Part shown: in pieces, positions 32,923 through 43,366 of the stretch
How positions within the stretch are numbered: position 1 is the stretch's first letter
Layout: every line of letters starts with the position of its first letter
Origin: Nemertoderma westbladi
Lineage: Eukaryota > Xenacoelomorpha > Nemertodermatida > Nemertodermatidae
DNA length: 44,352 bases
Assembly (NCBI GenBank): GCA_032718475.1
Contig: JAUCBJ010002913.1
Location: 1 to 44,352, forward strand
Direction of reading: 5' to 3'
Made by a program: the position numbers and the translations under genes
Notes under the pieces: model-generated
What the model was told of the DNA's origin: nothing
The model's input: the letters and a program-made list of their open reading frames with translations, nothing else
Database searches by the model: none

Positions 32923-34630
32923 CAGCGTCTGGAGTGGGTGTGTGACTATATTATTTCATATCTGTCTTTATCATTTTTATATTTCTGTATGTTTTATTAT
33001 GTAATTTTATTATAATCGTTTTCTTTAATTTTATTTAGTAAAATGTTATTTTAGCGATTATTTAGTAGATTAGTGCAATATATATTAGTGTTTATTACTT
33101 AATTACTTATATATTATATATTTAGTGCGACGGCGAGAAATAATTCTTTTTCTCTTTCCTTACTGTCCGTATCATATTATAAATACGTGACTACAGTAAG
33201 ATGAAATGTCCGTACTTATTAAAGCACAATAAAGCTCCTACTATATTCAAGTATTATTGGTAAGTAGAGTATTAGGAATGCAAAGTTCAGATCCTCGTGT
33301 CTCAGCTAAACCAAGCTCTGGGTAGACCTTGGAAATGACTTGCCTCTTCTCACTGACATTGTTTCTTGCAATATTGCTCTCATACCGTATATTAAATAAT
33401 ACATATAGTAGCGTGATGTCCTTTTAACAGTAGCGTAAAACGCAAAATAAATCTGCTAAACCCTTTGACCATCTGTAATTCTAGTCGATTAAGATATCGC
33501 GGCACCCACCGATATACTTGAAAGACAAAATTCTAGAATCAGTGGTTAACGTCCCCAGACAAGTTCTGGAATAAACCGGTGCCCATCTTAAATATTAACT
33601 ATTAATATTTATAAAATCTGTCAAACAAATACAATAGAGTAAATACTTACAAGTTATCTCTAGAAAACATGTTCTGTTCTGTTCTGTTAAAATTTAGATC
33701 ATTTAAAATTCTAGTCTACTAAGATATCATAGCACTTACCGATACTCTTAAAAGGACAAATTCCCTAGAATTCAGGATCTTAGTCCCCAGACATGCTCTG
33801 GAATAAAATTGTGTCTATTTAATATTAAATAATAAAATTTACGGGAATAAATTTAAATTCATATCTTTTAATGAATTTGATAAATTGTCATTTTTATACA
33901 ATTTATAACATTCCCAAAATTCCATTAATTAATAGATCATGGGAGCGGAGATTCACCCTATTAAGTGTATTAGTGTGCGAGAATCTCCAATATATAGTCA
34001 ATAGCCGATAAAATTCATAAAATCATATATAAAGAGGAATATTGACAATTAAAGAATTACTATTAAATAGCATCCCAGATCTGTATGCATGAGAATTACC
34101 CTAATTCTACTGCTAGCTTTCCATAATGTCACCATGGCAACAACCACGCTAGAATTAGAAGTGAGTTAAAAGAACAATAAAGGCTTGCCCCATTGAATAG
34201 CATAAGGAATAAAATAGCACACTGCTAGTATCCAAGGATAACCAATAATAACGTGGCATTCTGGAAGGCACTTGACTAACGGACAAATGGCCCGAATGTG
34301 TGCGGTTTGTGACAGTTGTGTGGAATTTGTGCGTTTATAGGTAATTGTTACTACTAAAGTGTGTTTACAGTAGCGAGTCGCAATTGTGAAAGTAGCCCTA
34401 ACTCTGCAGTAATAACCTGAAGTAAATCTTAGCCCTTGGGACGGACAGTGGAGTGACTCGCGCTGGTTGTTGTGGTCGTTGTGCAGCTACTATGTTGGCG
34501 ATAGGCACATCGGCGAAAGTACATCGGCGCTGAGGATCTTGCGCTGTCCGGGGGCCATGAGGGGTAGGCAGCGACGCCCGCTAGCCTAATTATAAACTCA
34601 TTATGATATTGATAAACTCATATAGCAGCT
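32923..34630 (+). other. Element A post-pol non-coding block with repeated hairpins
   Basis: 1.7 kb without an ORF, collinear with B 25013-26652. Hairpin units lie near 33475-33580 and 33708-33800; A has an extra ~60 bp between them with four GTTCT words in a row near 33672. It ends ATATAGCAGCT immediately before the ORF3 ATG, the same acceptor-like context as in B. Confidence 0.65.
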
Positions 34631-36181
34631 ATGACTGAGTTGATAGAAGATGATCTTGGTATCAGGGAGCGATATACTCTACCTTTACAAGCGTTTGTTG
34701 ATAGCTTGATACGCGGCGATGCTAGTCCAACTACTACGGAGGACGATGGCCATTATATCGAACTGCCGATGTCCCAGGAGCACCTTACGCGTGAATTGGA
34801 CTATAGAAAATTCACCGCTCGCTATACGCATCGTAATGGTACGTATATGGACTTCTTAACTACTGGCCATCCTATCGATTTACACGATACGGACTATGTC
34901 GAAACCGAAAGGGAAATGGTACTATTTAAATATCCTACCCAGCGGAGTCGGAACGATAAACTGAAAATCGAATGCGAAAATTCTATTCGAAATCGACTCG
35001 AAAGAGAAGACGTTAAAGAACCGGATAAACGCGGTAACTCCAACGTATATTTGGAATTCTTGAGAGAAACATTGTAAAACCGAATAAATATAACCCGCGT
35101 TTCCCCTACAAGACGTGCATCTTTGGTATTATTGCGATGAATGCCCAAGACCCAACCAACAAACGGAAAGACATAAACATCCGCGGAGACGTTGCTTTAA
35201 ACACGGTTTTACTCGCTATATTTACGGGAGTTTCGAGCGAAACTTGTTCGATGTATCACCTACGCTCGCTTGATTCAAACGATCCTTAAATAAACATATG
35301 ATCAGAGTTCTGGAATACTCGGTCAGACCTCCTCATTCCCTAGTTAGACCTCAGACTCTTGATCCTAATAGTATCACGGATCCTCCCGAACTGTACTCAC
35401 TATTCAAAGATCTAGTGTTACCCGAACAGTTAGTCGGTGGCACTCCGGTTGTGGGCTCCCTAAATATTCGCCCATCTTACCTAGCCGGATTGGGATGCGG
35501 ACATCTAATATCGCCATTCAACCGTATCATCGTCCCGGTTTAACCCGATACAACCTGTCACCGAGGAGGAGGAGAGAGTCATACGAAACGCGTTGGGCAC
35601 TATTCGTCAAAAGATCGGAAAAGGAACCTACAATTGTTTAGAGAAACGTAAATTGCAGCAACAAGTCCAAGCGGTAAACGAATTAGCTTTATCTCCGTTC
35701 GATCAGGAAATCCAGAATCTATAAGAAGATATCGAACTTGGAAGACTCTACTTTCTGCAAGAGTTTGGACAAATGTTTTCAACGACAAGCGGAGGAAAAT
35801 CAGCTCGAGGAGAAGCATATCGATTCCGATAGAGCCCGAGAACGCGAGTTGGAAAGAATCATCAAACCGAGGAAATTTCTCACTACACATGGTCCAGCTA
35901 CCGCTCTCGTGCAAATGACCCGTCAGGGACCAGTAAGAGCTGCTGTCTCAAAACGCGCTCTCAAGGTTGTTCGACCTCGTTCCACTGATGTTGATACCGA
36001 TCAACCGGGTACCTCGACCGGCGGATACACCGACCGTAACCCTAAACCTTCTGATGCAATTATATTTCACCCTTCACCCAAGGGTTATAGCCCTCCTAGT
36101 AAAGTGGCTCGCACCAAAGAGAAAGGGACTCTTGCTAGCCTCAAAAAACTGCGTAAACACCGTTCGCGCAAGAAAGACTAA
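34631..36181 (+). pseudogene. Element A accessory ORF3 region, broken
   Basis: Open pieces at 34631-35077 (ATG start, MTELIEDDLG), 35298-35543 and 35738-36181. The first piece is acidic and charged with no transmembrane segment. The middle piece includes RPPHSLVRP and LVGGTPVVGSLNIRP. The last piece is a Glu/Arg-rich helix followed by a basic proline-rich end (KKLRKHRSRKKD) that could act in nuclear import or nucleic-acid binding. A lost about 160 bp after 35070 that B retains. The stops at 35287 and 35541 match those in B, so they predate the split of the two lineages or mark real ORF ends. No family recognised; not envelope-like. Confidence 0.6.
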
Positions 36182-36250
36182 CTGTTTAGAGTATTTTTAT
36201 ATTTTAGAAACTGTGATTTTTATATTTTATAGAATTAAATCCCATTTTCT

Positions 36251-36258
36251 GGGAGCGG
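36251..36258 (+). other. Probable polypurine tract of element A
   Basis: GGGAGCGG directly precedes the TG of the 3' LTR; the same eight bases precede the 3' LTR of B at 28249-28256. It is short and has one C. Confidence 0.5.
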
Positions 36259-37429
36259 TGTAAAAGCTTTTGCGGATCTAGCTAGTCATTTTCCCCGCAA
36301 AGTACTCTGTAGGTGTTTTAGCGGACATAAAAAGCCGTTTTCCTACTGTGTAGGTGTTTTAGTGGACATAAAAAGCCATTTTTCTGTATGTGTACTTTAG
36401 CGGACATAACTAGCGATTTTATGCCGCAATACGCCAAAATACTCTTCATACAGTGTAGTTCAGATGACGACATCTATCAGCTGATATGTCCACGTAGAGC
36501 TTTTTCTTTGTTCTTTGTTCACTCGACCAATCAGAGCAATTTTCATTTTATTTGCACAGAAGCCTCCGGGAAATCGCGCAATGCATTATGGTCTTTGTTT
36601 ACCTTTTTTCCTAAGCCCAGAACATCGGCTGTGGAATTATTCTGTGTTTCAGACTTTAGCCAAACATTAGAACGGCTTTGATCATAGAAACGTATAACTG
36701 TTATCAGCTTGTCATATCTCATACAAACCTGATCATATAAAAACACCGCATTATTTTACTGCTATTTACTGTCGGTTATTAATTGTATCAGTTGATGGAA
36801 TATTGTTATATTTGGAGAATAACGATAAATAATCAGAAAACCCCAATCTTCTTGATATACTGAAGGTTAGAGAGACCGGTTACATATAGCAATTGCGACT
36901 TACATTATAGTGGTTTTGGAGTGAATTGAATGCTATTTCATAGGCCCTACATGTGTCAGTTGCTGTTCTCCTTATATATGATTAAAATTAGTGAAGGTTG
37001 GCAGATCAGTGTGCAGCAGTGTGCGGTAGTGTGCATGAGTGTGATAGATAACAAAGCATTTCCTAAAGAATGCGCTTTATACGTGAATCATTAGCCATCC
37101 CGTTGTGTTTAGTGTAAGTCATAACTCTGTTTACATACTTAGAGCGCCACGTCCTAAAGGAACTGTTAATATTTCCCGAAAGTGAATAATATTTGTCAGA
37201 GATATTATATTAACGATCAATCGAATAGTACAGTAGGCCTACACCGCAATAAGGTCAGAGCATCCGAATCCAGTCTCCCTTAACCGTGGGTGAATGATCG
37301 CGCATAGGCTGGCTTCGGCTAATGTAACTTATGTGTATCAAATACTTGTTATAGGCTAAAGTCGATTTATAACCTAGAAGACACCTAAATTTGGCAGGTT
37401 AAACTGCTAAAGGTCTAAAAGCGCGAACA
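36259..37429 (+). repeat. 3' LTR of element A
   Basis: 1171 bp, same length as the 5' LTR, with about seven substitutions between them. It contains the 41-bp tandem repeat at 36305-36421 and is followed by the AATGA duplication at 37430. Confidence 0.93.
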
Positions 37430-37527
37430 AATGAATAATGTTACAGTTTTTATTTTTGGGAGTAATCGGTTGTCATTTTCGTCGATTTTCCCCTGCAGAA
37501 TCGATGTATTTTGATTGCGTTGATAGC
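37430..37527 (+). mobile_element. MITE copy 4, right half, split by element A
   Basis: After AATGA the MITE resumes with GTTACAGTTTTTATTTTTG, TCGTCGATTTTCCCCTG and TTGATTGCGTT, matching copy 3 at 7940-8020. The terminal CCAGT-C tract is missing. Together with 11420-11555 it brackets element A. Confidence 0.75.
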
Positions 37528-37712
37528 GAAAGTCACTGAAAGCACACCACACCATTTACACTGTAGTAGGTAGTTACACTGTACTTCTACAAGATTAATG
37601 TATTATCTCTGTGATTATATTACTTACTTACTACTGCTGTACTGTTAGTACTTATAGTATACTGCAATAGCCTATCTGCCTTATTGCAGTTAGGCGGTAG
37701 GCCTACTGAATT

Positions 37713-38180
37713 ATGGATAGGCCTACCGGTAATGAGGATGATGACATTACCCAACTCGCGAAGGATTACTCCAACTACCTAACATTCAACGTGGACTCAG
37801 AGATAGAAACGCTAGAGAACGACACGGAAGCTGTGCTATCCCGCCTGGATGAATTCCTCAGTGTTGTAGATAAAGTGAGAGGGGATACAACCGACGTACT
37901 CAACCTGGTTATACCGCAAGTCGCGGTACAAACCGAACAACTCGATAACGCCTTCCGGAAGATCGATAAATTAGAGGAATTATTAGCAATAGTAAAGAGA
38001 AAAGTAGACATTGCAGAATCAGAGGTTATTAAAGTCGAACAACACAACAATCGATTTAAGAAGGCGTTAAAGACTGCGACGTCTTTTCTTAAGCCGAGGA
38101 CTCAGCAGTTTGTAGAAGAACCGTTGCAGGAACCTAGAGTAGAACTGTTCCAAACTAAGGGTTTATTTAGCAAGGAATAA
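37713..38180 (+). CDS. bloc1s4: BLOC-1 subunit 4 (cappuccino) homologue
   Basis: 155 residues, single exon, ATG at 37713. BLOC1S4 is a coiled-coil subunit of BLOC-1, the cytosolic complex needed for lysosome-related organelle biogenesis and endosomal sorting. The family pattern is visible: LDEFLSVVDKVRGDTTDVL (about 46-64), RKIDKLEELLAIVKRKVD in the predicted coiled coil, then NRFKKALKT and a C-terminal ELFQTKGLF that parallels the vertebrate ending. Vertebrate proteins are about 217 residues, with a longer N-terminus. The vertebrate gene is also single-exon, so the lack of introns is expected. AATAAA overlaps the stop codon at 38176-38181. Only 283 bp separate the ATG from the A 3' LTR, so the retrotransposon lies in the presumed promoter region. 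Identification is from remembered family pattern, not an alignment. Confidence 0.82.
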   Translation: MDRPTGNEDDDITQLAKDYSNYLTFNVDSEIETLENDTEAVLSRLDEFLSVVDKVRGDTTDVLNLVIPQVAVQTEQLDNAFRKIDKLEELLAIVKRKVDIAESEVIKVEQHNNRFKKALKTATSFLKPRTQQFVEEPLQEPRVELFQTKGLFSKE

Positions 38181-38574
38181 AAAAAAGTCGTACTGTTCGT
38201 GTTAGTGGCACTCAATTCCAATGAATTTATAATATTTGTACTATTTTACAGTATTTATGTACAACGGTAAGTGAATACCGGTAATTTTTAATTAAATATA
38301 TTTATAATATAATAATTATTACTAAACTATACAATCTTATCTAGCTTTCGACGAAGTCTAGCCTCTGCAGCTCTGTTTTGTATGTTTTGCCTATACATAA
38401 CAGCAGCATAGCATACCGGTACTAAGCAGACAAACTCCTTATTACTGTATTATTCATGAACAAATTGCCTCAAGTCAGCAATTCAGGCACCAAAGTGTGT
38501 TTCAGCCGGATTTAATATTCCACCCCCTAAAGGGTGTGTGGTATCCCTGTACGCTGTATCAAAAAACATGTGTA
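38181..38574. other. bloc1s4 3' flank, nothing recognised
   Basis: AT-rich sequence downstream of bloc1s4; it probably contains the 3' UTR and TACCGGTA words. CACCCCCTAAAGGGTGTG near 38521 forms a short dyad. Confidence 0.4.
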
Positions 38575-38786
38575 CATAATTGTTAGGAATTATATAGTAA
38601 GGATCAATCGAATGATACCTAAACAGCCCATTTTGGTCAGCCGATATATTTAGTCTCCCTTTGTGGGTCATACGCCGCGCTAGTTTGAATTGTATCTGAT
38701 GTTAACACGTTTGGCAAAATTAAGCAAGATTTCTGTGATAATAAAAATTGATGGTGAAAATTATCGAAGTCTTAAAAGCGTGAACA
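38575..38786 (+). repeat. Diverged BEL/Pao LTR 3' end (solo remnant)
   Basis: Aligns with the last ~250 bp of the A and B LTRs: GGATCAATCGAATGATAC (A/B: CGATCAATCGAATAGTAC), TTTAGTCTCCCTT with GTGGGT, and the terminus AAGTCTTAAAAGCGTGAACA (A: AGGTCTAAAAGCGCGAACA). No internal element sequence follows, and no target duplication was found. Older relative of the same family. Confidence 0.65.
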
Positions 38787-40352
38787 CCATTCACTCACAT
38801 TACTAAATATATTCGGGGCACTATTTGCTTTTTGGTCAGTTGTGGAATGGTTGTTTGCTGATATCGAAATTAAAATGACTCACTAATTATGTAACCTTTT
38901 TTGTAATACAGTATAACAAAGCGGTAATGAATAACGTCATACATACAACGCTGTCGAACGGGATGATTGAATATTCTTCTGATTGTTGAACCGCCCATGA
39001 ACAGTTTTAAAAACACAATATTATGATTACATATTTCTCTAATTTAATAATTAACTAACTATTTACAAAAATGACAAACATATTACAACGACCATTAGAA
39101 ACTGATTTTCCATCACCGTACCAACACTATGTATACTCCTATTATTGTAGCAATACTAATTGACCCTTTTAATTATGACGAACAGAAGGGGCATGTCTTC
39201 CAAATGATGAGGTAAGTTAACTGAGAGGCAGAGGCATTCTCGGGGAACAATATTATGCGGGCAACAAAGTGATACTTGTGTGCTGGCCAGTTGTTGCATA
39301 GAAGCTATATTCCCATTAATTTATCAAATTGAGGTTCCTGAGGTCATTACGGGATGGGTTTTCGGTCGCAAGTACAAATTGAATTTACGGCACCCTAAAG
39401 TCTTTCTAAAAAACATTCATTCAAATAATACATGAAACATAATTTGTGAAACAAGATTAATGCTTGACAAGATTGATTATTTTAATAACATAATACAATA
39501 TCAGATTAACAATTAATATAAGAGAAACTTCTCTGTAGTTTCTCTGTGTATACGCAGTTTCATTATAATGACCTAAAGAAGCCCTGTTGGGAGAAAGTTC
39601 ATTTCATTAGTCACCTCAGGTCAAACCGTACTACCTTAACTGTTTAATTAATATGATAACTATGTTGACGAGAGCGCGAGAATTACTTCTTAAAAACTAA
39701 GAAAGGCTTTCGACTTTCAAGTACGATAGAACGGCTACAATCTTGTGTTGTTTTAGCTTAATAGAGATATTAAAATATCCCCTGCCGCTGGCGTTTATAT
39801 TTGAGCATATTTTAAATGTTTGCCTCATATTCAATTGATGATGTGTACCGCCTTCTGGCAAAGCGGCACCCAGTTTAAACTATCAATCACAGCTAGCGAG
39901 TAGCGACCCACTGTCGGCGACCTTCAAACAAACAGGTGCAGAGTCGGAAAGAACTGTCACATGCTTTGCTTGGCTTGTGGTACCATTTGATTACATAATA
40001 GATTTTGGCAGACTGGGCGGTCGCTCTGACCATATGCATTGTGCACCAACAATGCCTAAAACATCTATGGGAACAGCCAATTAGTGCGCTTGAATCATTT
40101 ATCTTTATTCCTGCCTCTATCGTTATTCTTTACTTTGTATAACACAATTTACAGTGCGGCAAAGTATGGCTGGTTGACCATTGAAATGCATTGGTAAAGG
40201 TATTCGGCGTTCACGTGGGCTAAAAAATTTAAACAGTACAGTTTTAGCACTATACATTAATATAGATAGGGCAACAGACAAACTGTCTATGACACAAATA
40301 CCAACACATTCCGATAGCCCGCAATTACGGCGTCTCTAAAGAGTCCAAATAT
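38787..40352. other. Intergenic DNA, no gene seen
   Basis: No ORF of note, no RNA gene and no ordered repeat recognised in about 1.6 kb of AT-rich DNA. Confidence 0.45.
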
Positions 40353-40728
40353 AAATTAATAAAATCCTCTATGAAACAATAAAAATTCCTACAAAAAATA
40401 CTGCTGTATTAAATATTAGTTACTGCAGTAACATATAACAATTACTGCAGTAACAAATATTTATTACTGCAGTAATAAATATTTATTACTGCAGTAATAA
40501 ATATTTATTACTGCAGTAACAAATATTTGTTACTGCAATAATCAATATTAATAAATTAATAAATAATTGAATAAAAATTTATACTGCAGTAACAAATTAT
40601 TTGTTACTGCAGAAAAAGACAATTATTTATTACTGCAGTAAGTTTAATTCTTACTTTCAGTAACAAATATTTATTACTGCAGTATTTTTTGGAGGCATCT
40701 TTATTGTTTCATAGAGGTTTTTATTTCT
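40353..40728. mobile_element. Foldback element with palindromic interior
   Basis: About 376 bp. Terminal inverted repeats of about 50 bp: CCTCTATGAAACAATAAA at 40366 on the left and its exact reverse complement TTTATTGTTTCATAGAGG near 40700 on the right, with CAAAAAATACTGC / GCAGTATTTTTTG inside. The interior (40418-40690) has nine ACTGCAG centres within TTACTGCAGTAA, joined by AAATATTT, with a typical spacing of 21-22 bp. Almost the whole element can fold on itself. No coding capacity. This is foldback/MITE architecture. Confidence 0.82.
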
Positions 40729-41684
40729 TATATTTTACCCTTTAGTAGTCAAAGTCAATATACCCCATACCATAGCCAGCTTCAGGCAGGACTGTATGAA
40801 ATGACTGACAGTACTACTTTGAAATCTTTGAGAACACTTTGTCATTTTCTTGGACCACTTTTAGAAATTTGAGACACTTTTAGTTCTTTGAGAAAATCTC
40901 AAAGAACAGATGCACTTTGAGACCCCGACTGTATATCAATGATATAATGTATGAGTTGATGTCAATGAATCCCTGCTGTTGCCAACTACTGTACTATGCA
41001 CATTAACATTAAATCATTAACAAACTTTATTTCCCTACTTCAATATATATATTTTATGACACAGCGGACAATATTATTTATTCTATAAAAATGTAGGATA
41101 CCTGCAGTCTGGAAATATTGAGTATGGTTGAGATGTTGAGTATTGATGATGAGAGTATGGTGAGTATGGTTGAGATATGGAAAATATTGAGTTTACTGGG
41201 TGATATTGAGTTTTGGCGTTATATTATGTTTTCGGGGTGATATTGAGTTTATGGCGTTATATTAAGTTTACGGGGTTAATTATTAAAGTTAATTATTTTA
41301 TTAGGAAATGTTGCAATGAATTGAACAGAACAGGATCATATGTTACAACATTGTGTGAGTGTTTGTTGCAAGTACAGTTGAAATAAGAAAATCAATACCG
41401 GTATGATAATGTAGGAAGATAAAATGTAGGTAGATACCGTAGCAACTGCAAAACTAGAAATGTGTAAATCAATAGACGTATACAGTATTGTTTAATGAGA
41501 TACTGCCATCGCTCCTTCATAACATTACTGTAGCTATATATTACATGCCATGTGATGCACTACTAAGCCTATGGAATGTTATAGTATAATACAGTATTAA
41601 GCCAGTTTATTCTCTTATATTATTATATATATTATTTCTTATGAACTTGTTAAAACATATAATTAATAAAGGTGGATCTTCGCA
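40729..41684. other. Intergenic DNA with hairpin and short tandem repeat
   Basis: No gene. GTTCTTTGAGA-AAA-TCTCAAAGAAC (40883-40907) is a perfect 11-bp stem with a 3-nt loop. At 41197-41278 a ~38-bp unit (TGATATTGAGTTT...GGCGTTATATTA...) occurs twice, preceded by degenerate GAGTATGG/ATATTGAG words from 41118. Confidence 0.55.
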
Positions 41685-41689
41685 ATGCG

Positions 41690-41955
41690 AGATTTTAGGT
41701 TAACCAATGCTTTAAGCAAATGTACTGTAGGTGCTGTAGGTAGGTTGATCTCGATTGCTGCAAAGCTATACAATAGAATTCTATTAAATCGCATCAGGAA
41801 TCCCATCGAGAGACTGCTCCGTGGAAATCAGAATGGGTTCCGTAAAGGTCGTGGGACCATGGAGCATTTTTTGGCGCTTAGATAGGATCTGGCTGAGACA
41901 GGCATCTGGCTGTTATCTTTGTTGACTTCTTCAAGGCCTTTGATTCAGTCTCTTG
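41690..41955 (+). pseudogene. Non-LTR retrotransposon reverse transcriptase fragment
   Basis: The + strand encodes SIAAKLYNRILLNRI, NQNGFRKGRG and HFLALR, the conserved fingers region of LINE-type reverse transcriptases. After a stop at 41883 and a shift of frame comes AVIFVDFFKAFDSVS (41909-41953), the first catalytic Asp box. Nothing coherent follows, so this is a short broken relic. Clade (RTE- or jockey-like) is not decidable by eye. Confidence 0.8.
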
Positions 41956-42344
41956 ATCACGTACAGTATGTTCTTCAGTAGGGCTGTGCGTTTTGCACTT
42001 TTTTCGATTTCATTGTACTACCACCGGTGCGCAAAAGTTGCCAAATGGTAAAAAATTAAGGCAAAAAATTTCTCTAAATTTCGTCTATATCTTGACGGAT
42101 CCCAAGGGAGTTGTAATTTTGAGCCATCGCGATGCACCACAATGAAATTTATAACAATAAAACACATTGATTAAAGATCAATGACCCAAGAAAGAACTTC
42201 CTGCATGCATCAAATGTGTCCAAACTTAGTTAGATAGCAAGTGACTCTTATTCTCAATTTTCGCGATGGACAAGTTTTAGTTCTCCTACTGCATTAATAT
42301 TATGCTCATTGAACCGCAATGACAGATTCAGTGGGGGTAGTCAC
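41956..42344. other. Intergenic DNA between two LINE relics
   Basis: No coding or repeat signal recognised. The stretch may be decayed LINE sequence, but no motif supports it. Confidence 0.4.
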
Positions 42345-42610
42345 CATCAAAACAAGCGTAGAGCCAATATTCTACAATAAGCTGCAATAATGTACTACGT
42401 TTATGTAAAAATCCAAACTGTTTATCGGACAATAAGTTATCAAAAAGGTACAGTAGTCCATAACTTCTATAACAATTATACGTTCTAAGAGTTGGCAAAC
42501 TGAAGAGGTTATCGAAACTGGTCGGTAATTTACAGCGTCGGAACGCTTTCCTTTATTTTTAAAGATGGGGATTATATAAACCATATTCTGGAACATTTTT
42601 TAAATGTATG
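42345..42610 (-). pseudogene. Second non-LTR reverse transcriptase fragment, opposite strand
   Basis: Minus-strand reading gives IPIFKNKGKRSDAVNYRPVS followed by ITSSVCQLLERI, the classical start of a LINE reverse transcriptase (IPI.K.GD...NYRPISLTS), and then a decayed stretch. It comes from a different LINE from the one at 41690, because the same region would not be interrupted the same way. Truncated on both sides. Confidence 0.75.
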
Positions 42611-43366
42611 AATAGCTACGTAATAGTATGAGTAAAGGTGTAATGCATTGTTGCCCAGCTACGTATTTGGATAAACAAAATATTCCAGATTATGATGTAT
42701 TTATTAAATAGAATAAAATAGCCTCGCGCAGGTGCATAACCATGCAAAATTTGAACGCCCATATCTCAGCTATTTTTCAACGAAAATCAAATTGCGTTAC
42801 ATATTTGAAATGCAGGGCCAGCTTTCCATTGGTACCAACAAACAGCTATAAGGTAGAATAATAACTGCGGTGTAACTGGTGTAATATCGCTGGAGACACC
42901 TTTTTTTTAAACGCTTGTAGCTAAAGATTGAAAGCAAAAATAAAAATTCTGGCTCACCCAGTCAGTGGTCGGGAGGTGAAAATATCTCTGTTTCAAATTT
43001 CATGCAATCTCATTACGATTTGTAGAAAAATTAGGGGGGGGGGGGGGTGTCACTGAATTACGACACTATATTCTGGGACATGGTGTATAATAATATGAAA
43101 CCACTCATTCACCCATAACACCAATAATAAACTATAAAACAAATAATGTGGTATACAACAATATTCACGGCGTAGATATTTTTATATTTTATTTAGTTAA
43201 TTGCACATATGAGTCAATTTATTAGCGACTGGTGTTATAGATTAAACGCTAAATATCTTTCTTTGCCTTCTGGTACAAAATATACAGCTATTTGCTTGAA
43301 TTTTTTATTGGTACACTACACAGTACTATCTTTCTTAAAATAAAAAGTTGAGATAAACGGATAGAT
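42611..43366. other. Intergenic DNA upstream of the GPI-protein gene
   Basis: No gene recognised. A 14-nt G run lies at 43034-43047. The last ~100 bases would hold the promoter of the 43367 gene, but no clear TATA or initiator can be assigned. Confidence 0.4.

Larger units (their letters stand above)
11556..37429 (+). mobile_element. Element A: BEL/Pao LTR retrotransposon (about 15.7 kb without the nested element B)
   Basis: The element is bounded by two 1171-bp LTRs that begin TGTAAA and end GCGAACA and flanked by the 5-bp duplication AATGA (11551-11555 and 37430-37434). Order: 5' LTR, 1.9-kb leader, gag with coiled coil, DUF1759-like region and zinc knuckles, aspartic protease, reverse transcriptase, RNase H, integrase, 1.7-kb structured non-coding block, accessory ORF3, and a short purine-rich stretch GGGAGCGG before the 3' LTR. 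Gag and pol form one continuous reading unit typical of BEL/Pao. Known BEL/Pao elements are usually well under 12 kb. The coding part carries about ten stops or frameshifts, so this copy cannot be autonomous. The LTRs differ at about seven positions, so the insertion is recent. Confidence 0.92.

Noticed and set aside
34631-36181. Envelope gene of an endogenous retrovirus
   Set aside because: No signal peptide, no transmembrane or fusion-like segment and no cysteine pattern; the product is charged throughout.
40418-40690. CRISPR-like array
   Set aside because: Units are self-complementary with AT-only joints, lie inside inverted termini, and the DNA is eukaryotic.
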